DNA from: Salinispora fenicalii
GTDB taxonomy: Bacteria > Actinomycetota > Actinomycetes > Mycobacteriales > Micromonosporaceae
Assembly (NCBI RefSeq): GCF_000514815.1
Contig: NZ_KI911472.1
Span: forward strand, 26,771-90,770
DNA: 64,000 nucleotides
Direction: 5' to 3'
Shown here: piece after piece, positions 61,695-64,000 of the stretch
How the letters are laid out: each line of letters begins with the position of its first letter
Position numbering within the stretch: position 1 is the first letter of the stretch
The notes under the pieces: model-generated
The model's database searches: none
What the model was told of the DNA's origin: nothing
The model's input: only the letters and a program-made list of their open reading frames with translations
Program-made: the position numbers and the translations under genes

Positions 61695-61900
61695 GGACGC
61701 TCACTTCTCGTCAGGGCTGGGTGGACGGCCGCCGATCGCAATGGCGTGGCGACGAAGGTGCTGCCCTCACAACGACATGCCGCCAAGCGTCCCGGAGTTC
61801 ACTGTCGCCGACAACCGACTTTCCACATGTCTAGGTGCAGTCTGTCGGCCCTGCCTGCGGGCCTTGACGCTGAGAGCCGCGGTAAGTTAGAAAGCCCGGC

Positions 61901-62182
61901 ATGGGCTGGGCCTGGGTCCGCACCGCGACCGTGATCGTCGTGGCGGTCGTGCTGGTGCCGCTGCTGACGCTGCACGCCTACCTGCTCCTCTGGTTCTACC
62001 CGGATCTGACTCACCACCTCCGGCCGGCGCTGTGGCTTGTGATCTTCGCGTTGACCGTGGCGGGGGCGGGATGCCTGGTGGTCGGCGGGTTCCGTCGGCA
62101 CCGGTCCGCGTGGTGGTGGGTCTGGCCGCCGGCGGCGGCACTGTGTGTCGCGGCAAGTTGGCCGTTCGTCGCTCGTCTCTAG
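61901..62182 (+). CDS. Small membrane protein
   Basis: 93 residues with three membrane segments: TVIVVAVVLVPLLTLHAYLL, ALWLVIFALTVAGAGCLVVG and WWWVWPPAAALCVAASW, separated by short basic loops. ATG preceded by AGAAAG-like weak site. No family known. Confidence 0.6.
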   Translation: MGWAWVRTATVIVVAVVLVPLLTLHAYLLLWFYPDLTHHLRPALWLVIFALTVAGAGCLVVGGFRRHRSAWWWVWPPAAALCVAASWPFVARL

Positions 62183-62221
62183 ATTGGACGTTCGGCTGAG
62201 CTGACGCTCGGTGATCACTTG

Positions 62222-62608
62222 ATGGCCTCGCCGCCAACCACGAAGGCGGGGGCGACATGCCGGAAGCGTTGGCGTGTGGTGGTGGCGGCTCTGGCGTTGA
62301 TGACGGGTGGCCGACCCTGATGGTGACCGCGCCATCGGCGGCCGCGGCGCCGCCGGCCGGCGGGATGACCGGCGCCCAGCTCACCACCGCGTTCGACCAG
62401 TACGGGAACACCAGCGGACGGTGGAGTGGGGCAGACAGCACGGTTCATCGCCCAGTGGAATCACGAAGAGTACGGGCACGTGGCCTGGGTGGCCGGCATC
62501 GACGGCTCGTACATCAGCATCGAGGAGTACAACTACACAACCGCCAATTCGTACTCACGGCGACGCATCAGCGCAAGCAGCGTGGATAACTATCTCGCAC
62601 TGCTGTGA
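62222..62608 (+). pseudogene. CHAP-domain protein, broken
   Basis: Frames join into a secreted CHAP hydrolase: start at 62222 with a signal (KRWRVVVAALALMTGG), then a shift to PSAAAAPPAGG and TGAQLTTAFDQYGNTSGRWSGA, then a shift to WNHEEYGHVAWVAGID and SYISIEEYNYTTANSYS, which is the end of a CHAP fold (His of GHVAW visible, Cys lost). Shifts near 62315 and 62440 and an internal deletion inactivate it. Confidence 0.65.
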
Positions 62609-62819
62609 GAGCGGGGGACCCGCTGGGCGAGTAGGTCGGCTTCTAGCTGAAGAGGTGTTGCCGGCACAGCGACCCGCAGTCTTGATCTTGTTGTCGGCGG
62701 CGCAGATCGTCAGGATAGCGAGGGCTGCCAGGGTAAGAGTGGTGTGCGGCGGCACCAGGAGTCCCCATGTCGGGCTTGGTGCTCGTCCAGGCCGACACCT
62801 GAGTCGTCAGCCCGGCGAC
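62609..62819. other. Intergenic region, nothing recognised
   Basis: Short spacer between the CHAP remnant and a minus-strand remnant; no gene seen. Confidence 0.5.
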
Positions 62820-63089
62820 TCAGGCCTGTGTCCCGAGGGCCAATCGCCGTTGTCTCTTCAAGCTGCCCCGCATCAGCCAGGTGACCGGCGCGGCCGGCAG
62901 CGCCTTGCGTTCCTCGGGGCGGGCGGCCGATGCCAGCCAGTGTGGCATGAAGCCGAGAGTCCACTTCGGTGCGGTCCGCGTCATCTTCCGCTCGGAGATT
63001 TTCCACTCCCGGTCACCGAGTACGGGCTTTAGTCGTCCCGCAAGCTCTCGCTCCTCGTCGGCGGTGTGTGCCAGCAACGCCTGGCGCAC
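62820..63089 (-). pseudogene. Hemerythrin-like protein, 3' remnant
   Basis: 89 codons starting MRQALLAHTADEERELAGRL, then AAPVTWLMRGSLKRQRR. The H..DEE region and the following helix match the last two helices of hemerythrin-type HHE proteins, with the first two iron-binding helices missing. Either a truncated gene or a short helical protein. Confidence 0.45.
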
Positions 63090-63716
63090 TACGGATCTTT
63101 GTTTCTTGCTGTTCGGGATACGGGCAGTGTGTTTCGCTGCGGAAAATGCGGTGGGGCAGGGTAACTCGACAAGGATCTCGTAGAGCCGCGAAGCGCGCGC
63201 CCTGGTCGTGGGCCGCCCAGGTGCCGCCCGGAGTTGGGCATTCTATTTTCCTAGGATGCTCTACGGGGTATGAGATGCGCGGGTGGTGCGACGCAGGCGT
63301 GCCATGCTGCCGTTTCTCACCCGGCTACAACAGCTGGTTGGTGACGACCACCTCATCTGTGACGTCGCGGTCACGACTGTGCGGTCTATGCCGATTTGGG
63401 GTGTGGTCGGGGGCACGGTGGCGGCGGAATCCCGGCCGCCGTCGGGGCGTTACACCACGCGTACGACCGAGCAGGCGCCCCGCCGATGGCGGATGCCAGC
63501 CGGGTCAGCCCCCGGGAATGACGGTGGGCGGCCGGTCGTTACATCTGGACCCGGCGCCGTATGTGTGTGCCTCTCTGGTGAGGGCCGCGGTCGCCGACCC
63601 CCTTCTTCTCTTCTTGTTCTTTTGAGCGCCGGACGGTGCTTGCACCCCTTTGCCGCCCGAACCCCCCTTCGGGCGTGCGTGTGATGGGTGTCGACCCCCG
63701 AATGGAGCATCCCCTG
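63090..63716. other. Long leader/intergenic region
   Basis: About 620 bases before the secreted-protein gene. A plus-strand frame (63283-63684) shows no homology and is probably noise. The C/T-rich run CTTCTTCTCTTCTTGTTCTTTT near 63602-63623 is a striking pyrimidine tract. The long untranslated leader could hold a regulatory RNA, but I do not see the consensus of any riboswitch class. Confidence 0.4.
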
Positions 63717-64000
63717 ATGAACACGATTCTGCGTCGTAGTGTGCTTGGTGTTGCTGGTCTGGCCCTGTCCACCGGTGTCGTCGCCGGCCCCCTGGCTACC
63801 CTCACCGACACCACCCCTACCCCCGCCTCGGCCGCTGCCGTGGTGCAGGCCGAGAAGCCGGACATGGACACCCTGATCCCGCACGGCACCCAAGGTGAGC
63901 AGTCCCGCATCGACCTGGGCGACGAGCAGACCGGCAACGTCAAGGCCATCATCGAGGCCACCAAGAACGCCGACATGGACCAGCGCGCCGCCGTCGTGGC
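63717..64000 (+). CDS. Secreted protein, 3' end outside window
   Basis: ATG 63717 with GGAG ten bases before it. The product begins NTILRRSVLGVAGLALSTGV, a signal peptide of about 40 residues (cut near ASAAA), and continues DTLIPHGTQGEQSRIDLGDE and TGNVKAIIEATKNADMDQRA. It resembles a group of Micromonosporaceae exported proteins that continue into a lysozyme-like or wall-binding part; this is from memory. Truncated by the window. Confidence 0.75.
   Translation, partial: MNTILRRSVLGVAGLALSTGVVAGPLATLTDTTPTPASAAAVVQAEKPDMDTLIPHGTQGEQSRIDLGDEQTGNVKAIIEATKNADMDQRAAVV

Noticed and set aside
63090..63716. Possible c-di-AMP (ydaO) riboswitch before the secreted-protein gene
   Set aside because: Long leader and gene type would suit it, but I could not find the conserved blocks of the motif in the right order.
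1..64000. CRISPR arrays, rRNA and tRNA genes
   Set aside because: No regularly spaced direct repeats of 20-40 bases, and no tRNA- or rRNA-like segments were noticed by eye; a covariance-model scan would be needed to exclude tRNAs.

Overview
The window is 64 kb of high-GC actinomycete DNA. Gene style (GTG/TTG starts, ATGA/GTGA overlaps, CU044_5270-type, ESX-type and anchored-repeat ABC genes, MbtH-dependent NRPS genes) points to a Micromonosporaceae genome, probably Micromonospora or a relative. This is an inference from gene content; no rRNA or other taxonomic marker is present.

Left edge (1-9 kb): a 5'-truncated adenylate-kinase-like gene, two small ORFs with good ribosome binding sites, a large TerD-domain protein, remnants of two transposases, a small helical protein, and an intact two-gene sulfide-oxidation operon (persulfide dioxygenase-rhodanese fusion plus sulfide:quinone oxidoreductase).

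9-33 kb, minus strand: an NRPS gene cluster read right to left. Order: ArsR-type regulator, MFS exporter, 19-codon micro-ORF, Rieske oxygenase, FAD amine oxidase, luciferase-like monooxygenase, A-PCP (valine-type code), 66-aa protein, C-C-A-PCP (basic-residue code), C-A-PCP-C-A-PCP-TE (glycine code, then aspartate-like code), MbtH, a second stand-alone A-PCP (lysine-like code), and the two subunits of a B12-dependent glutamate mutase that would supply 3-methylaspartate. Most junctions overlap by four bases. Simple colinearity suggests a short peptide of the kind Val-(basic)-Gly-(methyl)Asp, then oxidised. I do not recognise it as a known compound.

33-37 kb: a Tat-exported NHL-repeat lyase-like protein, a frameshifted orphan ABC ATPase, a dienelactone-hydrolase-fold protein lacking its nucleophile, a thioredoxin-like protein and fragments.

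37-43.5 kb, minus strand: a three-gene unit encoding a full-size RpoD-like sigma factor, a DrmA-type helicase and a DrmB-type DUF1998 protein. The first two genes overlap by ATGA. No drmC or methylase is present. This is the most unusual system in the window.

43.7-49.5 kb: a decayed sigma factor/CU044_5270 pair and response regulator, an ESX-like secretion trio (EspC-like, large WXG-like protein, lipoprotein), and a MerR-PP2C phosphatase fusion.

49.6-59.7 kb, plus strand: a complete anchored-repeat metal ABC transporter locus (substrate-binding lipoprotein, ATPase, permease, several surface proteins with choice-of-anchor M repeats, a DUF916-like protein and an LPxTG-type anchored protein), with a clear Zur-box-like operator at 58.34 kb.

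59.9-64 kb: an RtcB-PrfH RNA-repair/ribosome-rescue pair, a small membrane protein, CHAP and hemerythrin remnants, and the start of a secreted protein that runs off the window.
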